Of a stretch of DNA of 64,000 nt, positions 54,341 through 63,179 are shown in pieces. Source of the stretch: JAGVGT01 sp963807225 (lineage in GTDB: Bacteria; Desulfobacterota; Desulfobulbia; Desulfobulbales; JAGXFP01); assembly GCA_963807225.1 (NCBI GenBank), contig CAWEAD010000008.1, positions 558,001 through 622,000 on the forward strand. The letters run 5' to 3'. Below the pieces are notes generated by a model. The model did not search any database. It had not been told where the DNA came from and was given only the letters and a program-made list of their open reading frames with translations. A program made the position numbers and the translations under genes. Numbering within the stretch: the first letter of the stretch is position 1; every line of letters begins with the position of its first letter.

Positions 54341-55897
54341 TCAGACCAGAAGTTCATCCTCTTCGGGTTGATGTCGTCTCGTTAATTTTCCAGGCGGCCA
54401 GGGTTGAATGGTCAGGACCAGGGCCAGCACCAGGCAGAGCAGCATCCAGCCCAGGCCGTAGATAAGCAGCTGCTCGGTTTTATATCCTCCGTAGTTCTTA
54501 CTCAGATCGCCGGCGCCGGACAAGTAGACCAGGTAAAGGAGAATGACCGGGGTGGTGTATTTGACAAAAACATCCCAGACCGGGCTCAGGCCAAGGCCAT
54601 GGCGATTGATATGCTGGCGCAGTACGGCGGCGTTGAGAATCCAGCCGATCAGAAGGCATTCCAGCAGGCCGCCGATCACCAGGCCGTAGTTGGTGATGAA
54701 GTGATCGGCGATGTCGAGCAGGTACAAGCCGGCCCGGGTGGTGAAAATAATGCTGCCGGCAAATCCGGCCAGACAGACCAGCGTCGCCACTTTCTTGCGG
54801 GGCCAGGCGAATTTGTCGGTGATCGAGCAGGTGAAGGCCTCGATCAGGGAAACCCCGGAAGTCATTCCGGCGATCACCAGCATCAGGAAGAACAGAATCC
54901 CGAACAGGGAATTGTACCCGGGCAGCAGGGAGATGGCTTTGGGATAGACCACGAAAGCCAGCTGCGGACCACCCTTGATCGCCTCTTCGAAAGGAACCCC
55001 CTGGCTCTGGGCCATGAAACCGACGATGCCGAAAACCGCCAGGCCGGCAAAGAGCGAATAGCCGCAGTTGACCGTGCAGGTGATCAGGGCGTTCTTGCTG
55101 ATGTCGGTACGATCCGGCAGGTAGCTGGAATAGGTGATCATGATCCCGAAACCCAGGGAGAGGGTGAAGAAGATCTGACCGAAGGCCGCGGCCCAGACCA
55201 AGCCGGCGGCCTCGCGAAGCGCCGGGTCGGCGGCGAAGAGGTTGATCTTGGTCCAATCGGCGTGCAGATAATGGCTGAAAATGGCTTCCGACGCCCCGTC
55301 CAGGGTCATGGTCCAGCCGACGATGACGATGGTCAGGATAAAGAGCAGCGGCATGAAGATCAGACTGGCTTTTTCGATCCCGTGGCGGATGTCGCGATAA
55401 CAGATAAACCAGCAGCAGACCCAGACCAGCATGGTGGTGAAGAGGATCGGCAGTCGGATGCCGCCCAACACCTCGGGCCCGGCCGAGAGCTGCAGGAATT
55501 CCTGGAAGAAGAAGTTCTCGGTATTGCTGCCCCAGGCCAGGGTGAAGGAGAAGAAGAGGAAGTTGATGCACCAGGCGATGATCACCGAGTAGTAGAGCAT
55601 GATGCCGAACATGGCGGCCACCGGCATCCACCAGCCCAGCCATTCAAAGCGCCGGTCCAGCCGGACCATACTCAGGGGCGATGAGCCCTTTTGGTGATGG
55701 CCCAGGCCGTATTCCAGAAGCATGATCGGCAGGCCGGCCACCAGCAGCGCCACCAGGTAGGGGACCAGAAAAGCCCCGCCTCCATACTGGTGTGCCATAT
55801 AACTGAAGCGCCAGACATTGCCCAGACCAATGGCCGAACCGATGGCGGCCAGAAGGAAGCCGATATTCGATTTCCAGCTGCTGCGTTCCGAAGACAT
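54341..55897 (-). CDS. Sodium:neurotransmitter symporter family (NSS) transporter
   Basis: A 518-residue polytopic membrane protein with the LeuT fold. The sodium-site and unwound TM1 motif SNIGFLLAAIGSAIGLGNVWRF (in two parts, residues 9-30) is characteristic, followed by YMAHQYGGGAFLVPYLVALL, and AAFGQIFFTLSLGFGIMITYSSY in TM6 region (near residue 238). Twelve helices are expected. Members import amino acids or related compounds with sodium; the substrate is unknown. Transcribed alone on the minus strand. Confidence 0.88.
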   Translation of the reverse strand: MSSERSSWKSNIGFLLAAIGSAIGLGNVWRFSYMAHQYGGGAFLVPYLVALLVAGLPIMLLEYGLGHHQKGSSPLSMVRLDRRFEWLGWWMPVAAMFGIMLYYSVIIAWCINFLFFSFTLAWGSNTENFFFQEFLQLSAGPEVLGGIRLPILFTTMLVWVCCWFICYRDIRHGIEKASLIFMPLLFILTIVIVGWTMTLDGASEAIFSHYLHADWTKINLFAADPALREAAGLVWAAAFGQIFFTLSLGFGIMITYSSYLPDRTDISKNALITCTVNCGYSLFAGLAVFGIVGFMAQSQGVPFEEAIKGGPQLAFVVYPKAISLLPGYNSLFGILFFLMLVIAGMTSGVSLIEAFTCSITDKFAWPRKKVATLVCLAGFAGSIIFTTRAGLYLLDIADHFITNYGLVIGGLLECLLIGWILNAAVLRQHINRHGLGLSPVWDVFVKYTTPVILLYLVYLSGAGDLSKNYGGYKTEQLLIYGLGWMLLCLVLALVLTIQPWPPGKLTRRHQPEEDELLV

Positions 55898-56184
55898 TCT
55901 TTCATCCTTGCCGTTGCGATTGTCCGTCCCGGGCCGCCTCGGTTCCGAGCCGGATTTTGAGGTGCGGACAACTTATTATATCAGGGTTCACCGAGATATT
56001 ATCATGGCAGGCACTAATCACAAGAAGATTGTTGGGAAAGGGGCCACGGGTCGGCCTGGTGGCGGCGGCGGCGATCCGGATCACCATTCGAGCCGGACCG
56101 CCCGCAGAAACAACTTGTACCTTGCCGGAATATTTCGTAATTTCCAAAGTTCTCTGGGGTTAATTGATTGAAGGAGTGAAAACG

Positions 56185-57153
56185 ATGGGAAAAACCAGAA
56201 TCGGAGTGATCGGGGTTGGCTATCTGGGCAAATTCCACGCCCAGAAGTACAGTGCCATGGCTGACGTGGAACTGGTCGGCGTGGCCGACAACTCAGCCGA
56301 CTACGCCCAGCAGGTGGCCGCGGCCACCGGCTGCCGGCCCTTTACCGATTACCGCCGACTGCTCGAACTGGTCGACGCCGTCTCGATTGTCGTGCCCACC
56401 AGCCTGCATCACCAGGTGGCCGGAGTCTGCCTGCGGGCCGGGGTGGACGTCATGCTGGAAAAGCCGATGACGGTAACGGTCGCCGAGGCCGACGAACTGA
56501 TCGACCTGGCCGCGCAAACCGGACGCATCCTGCAGGTGGGCCACCTCGAACGCTTCAACCCGGCGGTGCTGGCCATGGAAGAGTATCTGACCAACCCGCT
56601 GTTCATCGAATCGCACCGCATCCACGTTTTCAAGAACCGGGCCCTGGACGTCGATGTGGTGCTGGACCTGATGATCCACGATATCGACATTATCCTCAAT
56701 ATCGTCAAGTCGCCGCTGGAAACCATTCATACGGTGGGCTTGCCGGTGGTGACCGCGACCACCGATATCGCCAATGCCAGGCTGATCTTTGCCAACGGCT
56801 GCACCGCCAATGTCACGGTGAGCCGGATCTCCCAGGAAAACATCCGGCGGATCCGAATCTTTCAGCCGCACTCGTTCATTTCGGTGGATTACGGCAAGAA
56901 GGAGCTGACGGTGATTCGCCAGCTGGCGGAAACCGACGAGAACGGCTTGCCCCGCCAGGAGATCAACCATTCCTGCTATGTCGAAAAGGACGCCCTGGAA
57001 TTGGAACTGCGGGACTTCGTCGCCAACGTTCGGAACCGCACCCGTCCCAGGGTCGCCGGCGAAGAGGGGAGAAGAGCCCTGGAAGTCGCCACCAAGATCA
57101 TCGCCCAGATCCAGGAACATGCCGCCCGACACCGGGCACTATTGGGAGTTTAG
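56185..57153 (+). CDS. Gfo/Idh/MocA-family oxidoreductase, possible GnnA
   Basis: A 322-residue NAD(P)-dependent sugar-type oxidoreductase: IGVIGVGYLGKFHAQKYSAM (Rossmann, residues 6-25), VMLEKPMTVTVAEA with the family's EKP motif near residue 92 and MIHDIDIILNIVKS near residue 168. It is followed 3 bases later by lpxB. In some bacteria gnnA, coding for a UDP-GlcNAc 3-dehydrogenase of this family, lies between lpxA and lpxB and helps make lipid A with 3-amino-GlcN. No gnnB transaminase is visible, so the GnnA role is a hypothesis. AAGGAG is at good spacing before the ATG. Confidence 0.75.
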   Translation: MGKTRIGVIGVGYLGKFHAQKYSAMADVELVGVADNSADYAQQVAAATGCRPFTDYRRLLELVDAVSIVVPTSLHHQVAGVCLRAGVDVMLEKPMTVTVAEADELIDLAAQTGRILQVGHLERFNPAVLAMEEYLTNPLFIESHRIHVFKNRALDVDVVLDLMIHDIDIILNIVKSPLETIHTVGLPVVTATTDIANARLIFANGCTANVTVSRISQENIRRIRIFQPHSFISVDYGKKELTVIRQLAETDENGLPRQEINHSCYVEKDALELELRDFVANVRNRTRPRVAGEEGRRALEVATKIIAQIQEHAARHRALLGV

Positions 57154-57156
57154 CCC

Positions 57157-58359
57157 TTGACCGCAAGCCTTTCCACCCCGGGACCCCGGGTGATGATCGT
57201 CACCGGTGAGGCCTCCGGCGATATGCATGGCGCCAGACTGATCGAGGCCATGCGGGAGCTGGCCCCGGGTCTTCAGGTCTGCGGCATGGGCGGCCCGGAA
57301 CTCCTGGCCCAGGGCTTGGAGCCCCTGTACGATGCCACCAAACTTTCGGTGGTCGGCTTGTCCGAGGTCTTCAGCCACCTGGGCGACATCCGGGGGGCCC
57401 TGCGCGTCCTGGAAGAGCGCTTACGGCGCCGGCGCCCCGAACTCCTGATCCTCATCGACCTGCCGGACTTCAACCTGATGATGGCCAAGCGCGCCAAAAG
57501 GTTGGGAATTCCGGTCTTCTACTATATCAGTCCGCAGGTCTGGGCCTGGCGCAGCGGCCGGGTCCGGAAGATCAAGCGCCTGGTCGACCGCTTGGCGGTG
57601 ATCCTGCCCTTCGAAGAGGAATTTTACCGGCAACGGGGGATGCAGGTCGATTTTGTCGGCCACCCCCTGGTGGATACGGTCAAGGCCGGGATGAGCCGGG
57701 ATGAATTCCTGCGCCGCCATGATATTACCCCTGATTCCCGGCCGGTGGTCGGGATACTGCCCGGCAGCCGCAGCCGGGAATTCCGGACCATGCTGCCGAT
57801 TTTTCTGGCGGCGGCGCATCTCCTGGAGCAGGAGCTGGGCCCGATGACCTGGCTGCTGCCGATGGCCGCCACCTTGAGCGACGAACTCCTGGAGCAAAGC
57901 GGTCTGCGGGACAGCGGCCTCGACATCCGGGCGATTCGCGGTGATCGTTACACCCTGATGGCGGCCTGCGACGCGGTGATGGCCGCCTCGGGCACGGTCA
58001 CCCTGGAACTGGGAATTCTCGGGGTACCGATGGTGGTGGCTTACCGGGTTTCGCCGCTGACCCATTTTATCGGTCATCGCCTGATCAAAGTCAAATACGC
58101 CTCCCTGGTCAACCTGGTGGCCGACCGGGAAGTGGTGCCGGAACTGTTGCAGAACGAGGCGACCCCGGCCAGGATCGCCCGGGCGCTCAAACCGATGCTG
58201 GCCGACCGGAAATATCGGGCCGCGATGCGGGAGGAGTTGCGGCAAGTCGTGGCGGGCCTGGGCGAACCCGGCGCCTCGGGTCGAGCCGCCGCAATAGCCC
58301 TGGAGCTGGCCGGATGGACTGGTGGCGGTAGCGAACCGAAATCGATCAGCCAAACCTGA
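57157..58359 (+). CDS. lpxB: Lipid-A-disaccharide synthase LpxB
   Basis: A 400-residue family 19 glycosyltransferase: VMIVTGEASGDMHGARLIEA at residue 12, VCGMGGPELLAQGLEPLYD near residue 45, LIDLPDFNLMMAKRAKRLGI near residue 105, SPQVWAWRSGRVRKIKRL near residue 127 and LGILPGSRSREFRTMLPIF near residue 195. It joins lipid X and UDP-2,3-diacylglucosamine into the lipid A disaccharide at the inner membrane. The start is TTG 57157, with GGGAG eight bases upstream; ATG 57193 would remove the first strand. Confidence 0.92.
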   Translation: MTASLSTPGPRVMIVTGEASGDMHGARLIEAMRELAPGLQVCGMGGPELLAQGLEPLYDATKLSVVGLSEVFSHLGDIRGALRVLEERLRRRRPELLILIDLPDFNLMMAKRAKRLGIPVFYYISPQVWAWRSGRVRKIKRLVDRLAVILPFEEEFYRQRGMQVDFVGHPLVDTVKAGMSRDEFLRRHDITPDSRPVVGILPGSRSREFRTMLPIFLAAAHLLEQELGPMTWLLPMAATLSDELLEQSGLRDSGLDIRAIRGDRYTLMAACDAVMAASGTVTLELGILGVPMVVAYRVSPLTHFIGHRLIKVKYASLVNLVADREVVPELLQNEATPARIARALKPMLADRKYRAAMREELRQVVAGLGEPGASGRAAAIALELAGWTGGGSEPKSISQT

Positions 58360-58370
58360 GTTGACAGTTT

Positions 58371-58402
58371 TTCCGAACGGATAGACTATAATAGTAGTTA
58401 AT
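58371..58402 (+). promoter_or_regulatory. Possible promoter before the OmpA-like gene
   Basis: Perfect TTGACA (58371-58376) and TATAAT (58397-58402) hexamers are 20 bases apart, longer than the ideal 17, so this is a tentative call. It lies 118 bases before the OmpA start. Confidence 0.35.
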
Positions 58403-58519
58403 CTCATCAGGAAGCCCTGTTTCCCGAGGTTGTTGAACGAGCCGGGGCGCGGTGAAACCTTCGCCATGGTTTTCGCCCTTCGGTTGGTAACCAAGTTTAT
58501 TCCACGAGCAAGGATTGCC

Positions 58520-59140
58520 GTGAAAAAAAGTAACTTCCTTCTTGGCGCCCCGGTTTTGCTGCTGATACTGCTGATTGGTCTCCCGGCCTTGGCCGCCTCG
58601 GCGGATTCGCTTCGGGCGAAGATCTCCAGCGGCAACGGAAGGAGCTTCGCTGCGCATCATCTCCGGGTCCTGAGGGTTGCCGGCGGCAAGGGAGGAAACC
58701 TCGGCGCCATCGACAACTTCATGGCCCGGATCCCGGATCTCGCGGCGATCAAACCGGCGCTGCCGGGCAGTTTCGATACCTCGGATTGCGAACAGGGGGT
58801 GCTGACCAGGTACATTTACTTTCCCTCGGCCGGTTTCAACCTGGACCAGGAGACCGAAGAGCAATTGGATCGCTGGGCCTCTTACCTGTTCGGCCAGGAA
58901 GAGGTCAAGATCGAGATCATCGGCCATACCGACAATATCGGCTCCGCCGCCGCCAATCTGCTGCTGTCGGAACAACGGGCCGTGAGCGTGGCCACCTATC
59001 TGATCAATGCCGGGGTGGAACCGGATCGGATCAGGATTGACGGGGTGGGAGGCGCCGAACCGAGAGCCGACAATGAAACCCTGGTCGGTCGGGCCCGAAA
59101 TCGCAGGGTGGAAATCCGTTTCCTCAACCTGGCCGACTGA
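58520..59140 (+). CDS. OmpA-like peptidoglycan-associated outer membrane protein
   Basis: A 206-residue protein with a signal peptide (LLLILLIGLPALAASADSLR, cleavage near ALAAS) and a C-terminal OmpA domain: YIYFPSAGFNLDQETEEQLD near residue 97, IEIIGHTDNIGSAAANLLLS near residue 131 and RIDGVGGAEPRADNETLVGR followed by ARNRRVEI near residue 172. The OmpA domain binds peptidoglycan. GTG 58520 was chosen because AAGGA lies six bases upstream and the signal peptide starts there; longer in-frame starts have no such site. Confidence 0.8.
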   Translation: MKKSNFLLGAPVLLLILLIGLPALAASADSLRAKISSGNGRSFAAHHLRVLRVAGGKGGNLGAIDNFMARIPDLAAIKPALPGSFDTSDCEQGVLTRYIYFPSAGFNLDQETEEQLDRWASYLFGQEEVKIEIIGHTDNIGSAAANLLLSEQRAVSVATYLINAGVEPDRIRIDGVGGAEPRADNETLVGRARNRRVEIRFLNLAD

Positions 59141-59401
59141 ATCAGGTTCTCTTAATCCGAGGGACCGCCCAGGGGAGAGAATGCGAGCAACCGTTCTCCA
59201 ATAAACAAAGGATTTCTCGTCGCCAAAGCGTATACCGGTCTGCCGATCTTCGGCCTCAACTGGTCGAGTACCGCCGGCCTCGGCCCCTGCTCTCCGGCAA
59301 TGACCGGAGCAGGAGTTACGGCCCTGATCGCGGCGCCGGCAGTCCGCCACAGGAACCGCCGGCTTCCGCGCTTCAACCCGCAACAGATAAAGGAAGGTTA
59401 A

Positions 59402-59782
59402 ATGACCCGCAACATCAAGAATGTTTTCCGGATCTACCAATTCTGGCTGCTGCTGGCCGGCGTCATCGGCGGCAGCCTCTACCCGCTGCCGCCCGGCTCC
59501 ATGCAAGGCGGGCTCGACAAGGTCGTGCATTTCTCGACCTATCTGATTCTCTTTATCTCCCTTGATCTCGCCTTCGCCAGCAGCCGGCGGTTGTTGACCA
59601 AACTGGTCCTGCTCCTGTTCTGCTCCTGGCTGATCGAGGTCGCCCAGCATTTCATGCCGACTCGTCAGTATTCCCTGGGCGACCTGCTGGCCAATCTGGC
59701 CGGTCTGGTCCTGGGCCTGCTCTTGGTGTTGCTGCTGAAGATGATCCGGCCCGGCAAAAGCCGTCCTGCCTTCGGTTCCTGA
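59402..59782 (+). CDS. VanZ-family membrane protein
   Basis: A 126-residue membrane protein with four hydrophobic segments. GGLDKVVHFSTYLILF (residue 36), LIEVAQHFMPTRQYSLGDLLANLAGLVLG split around residue 80-105 carry the conserved VanZ pattern (D-K-x2-H-F, E-x2-Q, R-x3-L-x-D-x2-A-N-x2-G). VanZ-like proteins are of uncertain function, some linked to teicoplanin resistance or phosphatidate. AAGGAAGG directly precedes the ATG. Confidence 0.8.
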   Translation: MTRNIKNVFRIYQFWLLLAGVIGGSLYPLPPGSMQGGLDKVVHFSTYLILFISLDLAFASSRRLLTKLVLLLFCSWLIEVAQHFMPTRQYSLGDLLANLAGLVLGLLLVLLLKMIRPGKSRPAFGS

Positions 59783-60059
59783 AAGGCTGGTCCGCTCCGC
59801 TCCGCTCGGCGCCGGGCCCGGTGCTTGGCGGGTTTTCCGCCGACCTCCTTGCGACTTCAACCTTTTATCTCTAGAATACTAAGGGTGGCTGGCCGGGGCC
59901 AAGCATGGTGTTTTGCTGGTCAGAAAATAAACAGCCCGGCTTATTGGTCATTGTGAGCATTTTTCTTGCCGACGCGACGCGGGAATCGGGCCGGAGGATA
60001 ATTGCCCAGCTGGCCGGAAAATGCTACACCTTGAGTACAACCTTATAAAGGAGGATGAA

Positions 60060-60554
60060 ATGCAAAAAAATCTGCTCCCGGCCCTGTTGGCCCTGGTGCT
60101 CCTGGTGGCGGCCTGCGCCGCGCCGAAGGCGACCCTGGTGCCGATCGAGGCCACCATCGGCCACCCGACTGAGGTCACCCTTTACAAGGTGGCCACCTGA
60201 GACTGCTGTGGCAAATGGGCTTCGTATCTGGAACACAACGGCTTTCACGTGAAGATCGTCTTCATTTCCGACCCCCACGTGATCCGGGCTAAATACCACG
60301 TTCCGGAAAAACTCCAGTCCTGCCACACAGCCATCGTTGATGGCTACGTTTTAGAAGGTCATGTCCCGGTCCCGGAAATCCGCCGGTTATTGAAGGAACG
60401 GCCCGACGCCGTCGGTCTGACGGTGCCCCGGATGCCCATCGGCGCTCCGGGCATGGAGATTCAGGGTTTCGAACCCCAGCCTTACCGGGTGTTATTGTTC
60501 AAGAAGGACGGCAGCTACGAGGTCTATAAGGACTACCCCAAGGGCGGACCCTGA
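60060..60554 (+). CDS. DUF411/CopG-like lipoprotein with in-frame UGA, probable selenoprotein
   Basis: A protein of 164 residues if the TGA at 60198-60200 is read through. The N-terminus MQKNLLPALLALVLLVAAC is a lipoprotein signal. The family's redox motif, usually C-x-C-C in a context such as TPSCGCCGKW, here reads T-[TGA]-D-C-C-G-K-W (TGA is residue 47). The rest is standard DUF411 (GFHVKIVFI, YHVPEKLQSCHTAIVDGYVL, VEGH-like VLEGHVPVPEI, GLTVPRMPIGAPGM). The frame on both sides is intact, with AAGGAGG before the ATG, which favours selenocysteine over decay. DUF411/CopG proteins are thioredoxin-fold periplasmic copper-related oxidoreductases. A plausible SECIS hairpin starts 7 bases after the TGA. 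Confidence 0.75.
60207..60237 (+). promoter_or_regulatory. Candidate bacterial SECIS element
   Basis: In the mRNA, UGUG (60207-60210) pairs with CACA (60234-60237); an inner stem CA-AUG (60212-60217, one mismatch) pairs with UAU-UG (60225-60230); the apical loop is GGCUUCG (60218-60224), 17 bases after the UGA. A loop beginning GG within 16-37 bases of the UGA is what is expected of bacterial SECIS elements. Folded by eye only. Confidence 0.5.
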
Positions 60555-60574
60555 TCTACTGCCGAGCTGAGGCC

Positions 60575-60614
60575 CATAAGCCGGACCGTTTAAGCGCGAA
60601 CGGTCCGGCTTATG
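60575..60614. terminator. Strong hairpin terminator after the DUF411 gene
   Basis: CATAAGCCGGACCGTT and AACGGTCCGGCTTATG form a perfect 16-base stem with an 8-base loop, followed by CTTTTC. The T run is short, but the stem is very stable. It separates the DUF411 and DUF302 genes. Confidence 0.65.
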
Positions 60615-60717
60615 CTTTTCGGATTCAAGTTTACCGCCACCGGCCGGACTTAACCGGTTACAAGGGCCGGCCAACCCCGGCAATACATCCAATGCAAGTA
60701 AAAATGGAGGAGAATAA

Positions 60718-61104
60718 ATGTCATATTATTTCAACAAGATAGTCGAGATGACCTTTGAAGAGGCGGTGGCCAAGGCCACCGAGGAATTGAAAAAGGAAGG
60801 TTTCGGAGTGCTGACCGAAATCGATGTCAAGGCGGCCTTGAAAAAGAAAATCAATGTTGATTTCCGCAATTATCGCATCCTCGGAGCCTGCAATCCGACT
60901 TATGCCCACAAAGCCCTGCTGGCCGAAGATAAAATCGGCATCATGCTGCCCTGCAACGTCATCGTCCAGGAATTGGCCGACGGCAGAATCGAGGTTGCCG
61001 CCGTCGATCCGGTCGCCTCCATGCAGGCCGTTAAAAACGACAGTCTCGGCGACATCGCCATGGCGGTCCAGGCCAAATTGAAGCTGGTGATTGAAAATAT
61101 CTAA
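60718..61104 (+). CDS. DUF302 family protein
   Basis: A 128-residue single-domain protein: MTFEEAVAKATEELKKEGFG, VLTEIDVKAALKKKINVDFR, NYRILGACNPTYAHKALLAE and IGIMLPCNVIVQELADGRIEV match the DUF302 pattern closely, including the GACNP and LPCNV segments. The fold is known but the role is not; members are often found near redox or metal-related genes. GGAGGAG precedes the ATG. It follows the selenoprotein candidate on the same strand, separated by a terminator. Confidence 0.85.
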   Translation: MSYYFNKIVEMTFEEAVAKATEELKKEGFGVLTEIDVKAALKKKINVDFRNYRILGACNPTYAHKALLAEDKIGIMLPCNVIVQELADGRIEVAAVDPVASMQAVKNDSLGDIAMAVQAKLKLVIENI

Positions 61105-61144
61105 GACCTTGCCGGGCCTTACCCGCATGGCCACACCTGCAAGC

Positions 61145-61185
61145 GAAAGCCGGGGTTCGTTCAAAGCAGAACGGCTCCGGCTTTC
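61145..61185. terminator. Bidirectional terminator between convergent genes
   Basis: GAAAGCCGG and CCGGCTTTC pair, with an inner GTTC/GAAC, between the convergent DUF302 and DUF1858-like genes. It can stop transcription from both sides. Confidence 0.65.
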
Positions 61186-61410
61186 TTATTGCCCGGCCGA
61201 ACCCTCAAGATAGGCGTTGATCTCTTTTTCGATTACCGCTTCGGTCTCGTCGCCCAGGACGTGGACGGCGACGACGTTTTCGACCAGACAGGTGCCGATC
61301 GAACAGGCGGTGCAGCCGATCCCGTAACGATCCAGAATCTCGCCGATCCGCGGATGTTCCTTGATCACCTCGATAATCTGCCGGTTGCCGATCTCATTTA
61401 CAAGCTTCAT
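61186..61410 (-). CDS. DUF1858-like redox-disulfide domain protein
   Basis: A 74-residue protein: VIKEHPRIGEILDRYGIGCT with CTACSIGTC (Cys33, Cys36, Cys41) and a C-terminal helix VIEKEINAYLEGS. This resembles the hybrid-cluster-associated redox disulphide domain (DUF1858), in which paired cysteines are thought to form a redox-active disulphide; the third cysteine is unusual. GGAG lies before the ATG. Partner unknown. Confidence 0.75.
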   Translation of the reverse strand: MKLVNEIGNRQIIEVIKEHPRIGEILDRYGIGCTACSIGTCLVENVVAVHVLGDETEAVIEKEINAYLEGSAGQ

Positions 61411-61769
61411 AACTGGGTCTCCTTAAGCAAGCTTTACCCGCAGAATAGCCGGGATTGCGGTTGAAAAAAATGACCCAGGTCAAGAACCCCCGCCGTACCC
61501 AGCAACAATCAGGAACTCTTGCCGTCAATACCCCCGAACCCCACTGTGGCGAACCGGCTCAGGCGGTTGAAAAATCCATGTCGAAAGCCACGATCCGTGG
61601 TACTTCTTCTGATTGATATTCCTGACTCTCCGAAGGTGAATGGCCGGACTGGACAAGAGGGGCACCCGGAGGAAGAAACGGACTACTAGCGAAATGCCAA
61701 TCTCTTTAACTTTGAGAAAGGGGAGGTAATAAATTTTGCATTCCGAATTTTCAATTTTGCCTTTTCACC
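61411..61769. other. Intergenic region without a gene
   Basis: About 360 bases containing the promoter side of the DUF1858-like gene and, near 61738-61757, the sequence GCATTCCGAATTTTCAATTT, a reverse-complement relative of the small AATTAAGAATGCAGAATG repeat. Nothing else is seen. Confidence 0.4.
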
Positions 61770-62054
61770 ATGGACCGGGCTGATTCAGAGTCAAAAGGGT
61801 TTGGAGACTTCTTCCTGGCTATCCCGTGGCAGTGGCACCTGGCCCTGGGCGTGGCCGCTTACCTGATCCTCCATGCCCTGGCGGCCAGGGAAATCCCTCA
61901 GCCTGATCAGTCTCCGATAGAGACGGCCCTCTACGCCCACCGGCTGATCTGGAAAACGGCGGCGGCGATTTTTCAGTATCTCCTGCCGGCCGCCTTCGGA
62001 CTGCTGGCGATTTTCTCTTTCCGACGGGGCAGGAAAAGGAAAATCAGGAATTAA
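61770..62054 (+). CDS. Two-helix N-terminal region of an Mrr-type restriction protein, truncated
   Basis: A 94-residue membrane protein: FLAIPWQWHLALGVAAYLIL (residues 14-33), a short periplasmic part and AAAIFQYLLPAAFGLLAIFS (residues 63-82), ending in a basic tail. This layout resembles the membrane N-terminus of Mrr-like (DUF2034) restriction system proteins, but the nuclease domain that should follow is missing. The small AATTAAAAATGCAGAATGG repeat sits at the stop codon, so the gene may have been cut there. It could also be a separate small membrane protein. Confidence 0.45.
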   Translation: MDRADSESKGFGDFFLAIPWQWHLALGVAAYLILHALAAREIPQPDQSPIETALYAHRLIWKTAAAIFQYLLPAAFGLLAIFSFRRGRKRKIRN

Positions 62055-62517
62055 AAATGCAGAATGGAAAAGACCTGAAAGAACGGACCACGAAGTTTGC
62101 CCGGCGTATCTTGGCAAGAAGCAGTAAATTCCAGCTTTTGGCGATTGAAAATAAGTAAGTATTATCCGCGAAAGATCCTGAGTAAGGAATGAAAATCGCC
62201 TGACTGTCGTTAAATAAAGAGAGCAAGAGTCAAACGAAGACGCGACCCCTTGCCTTTCGGGAGTGTTATTTCGATTGACATTGTCGGGCAGGTTTTTTAA
62301 CTACTAAACCATGTTATGGTGTCAGCGGGTAATTATTTTATTAAGTACGCAAAAACAGCATGATAACCGCATTTACCTGGCAATATTATTCCTTGTTTAA
62401 TGTGATATGCGGAAAAAGTCAATAATGTGTTATGCGGAATCCGCCTATAACAGAATTAACCTAATCCCGTAAAGAAAGACTGTTAAACATGAATAAAAAA
62501 TTATCACATTAACCATA
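62055..62517. other. AT-rich region without a clear gene
   Basis: No open frame of note. It contains a short palindromic stretch, GTTATGCGGAATCCGCCTATAAC (62437-62452 is its core), which may be a small hairpin or remnant of a recombination site. AT content rises sharply from about 62280. Confidence 0.35.
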
Positions 62518-62628
62518 ATGAATAGATCCATGCCATCAAGGCGGAAGATTAGTGCCTACAGCAAGTCAGGATATCTAACCATAACAGCATTTTTTCTGCT
62601 TGTCATCAATTATTTCATTTTGGTTTAA
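62518..62628 (+). CDS. Very small membrane peptide or fragment
   Basis: A 36-residue open frame: a basic start (MNRSMPSRRKIS) and one membrane helix (LTITAFFLLVINYFILV). It may be the first part of a broken membrane protein whose later part is 62714-62909, where another frame reads FKLSAIVLSFTLYVASPILS. No clear ribosome site. Confidence 0.3.
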   Translation: MNRSMPSRRKISAYSKSGYLTITAFFLLVINYFILV

Positions 62629-62909
62629 TGCCAATCGTCCCAATTGCTAATTCCTACTAGCAGAATTCCAGCTATTGACGCATATTGTTGTTCGTTGGTT
62701 AGGTCATTGATGATTACTCTGTATTTCATGCATGGCAAATAGATCGACATGAGACAAAACATTTGCAAAGTAAGGAATGGTATCCATTCAAATTAAGTGC
62801 TATTGTCCTATCCTTCACTCTATATGTCGCATCGCCAATACTTTCCTTATATTTTTTCAATAATTTAATATCAGACAATATTTCAAAACAAATATCATTT
62901 CAATTTTAG
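62629..62909 (+). pseudogene. Remnant of a membrane-protein gene
   Basis: From about 62703 a frame without a start codon encodes DDYSVFHAWQIDRHETKH, then EWYPFKLSAIVLSFTLYVAS and PILSLYFFNNLI before a stop at 62907. The sequence looks like real protein with one membrane segment, but start and upstream frame are lost. Probably the decayed second half of the preceding small frame. Confidence 0.35.
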
Positions 62910-62943
62910 AATTGGGCCATCCATTGGATTGAAACCATTGGCT

Positions 62944-63179
62944 GTTAAAATTATATAATTGTTAATTTGGATTCAGAATACAAAGGCAACAAAGTATGTT
63001 TACAGCAGAAAGAGATTAAATCTTTTACATGATCGGATAATATTAAAGTATCATCTAAAACATCTTCTGTAGGCATAACAATTGAATATAGAAAAATTTT
63101 AACCAGTCAATTAAGCGGACGCGAGAACGTTGCGGCCTACGCGGCAACTTGGTGGCGCCGGTCCGCTTATCTCAACGTT
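62944..63179 (+). other. Gene-less integron cassette
   Basis: Begins GTTAAAAT (62944) and its attC begins ATTTTAAC, a perfect eight-base complement, so the boundaries are well supported. The 150 bases between hold only an eight-codon frame. It is either an empty cassette or carries a non-coding RNA or promoter. Confidence 0.6.

Noticed and set aside
60060..60200. The in-frame TGA as a simple nonsense mutation
   Set aside because: Kept as an alternative, but position at a redox cysteine, intact downstream frame and a fitting hairpin favour selenocysteine.
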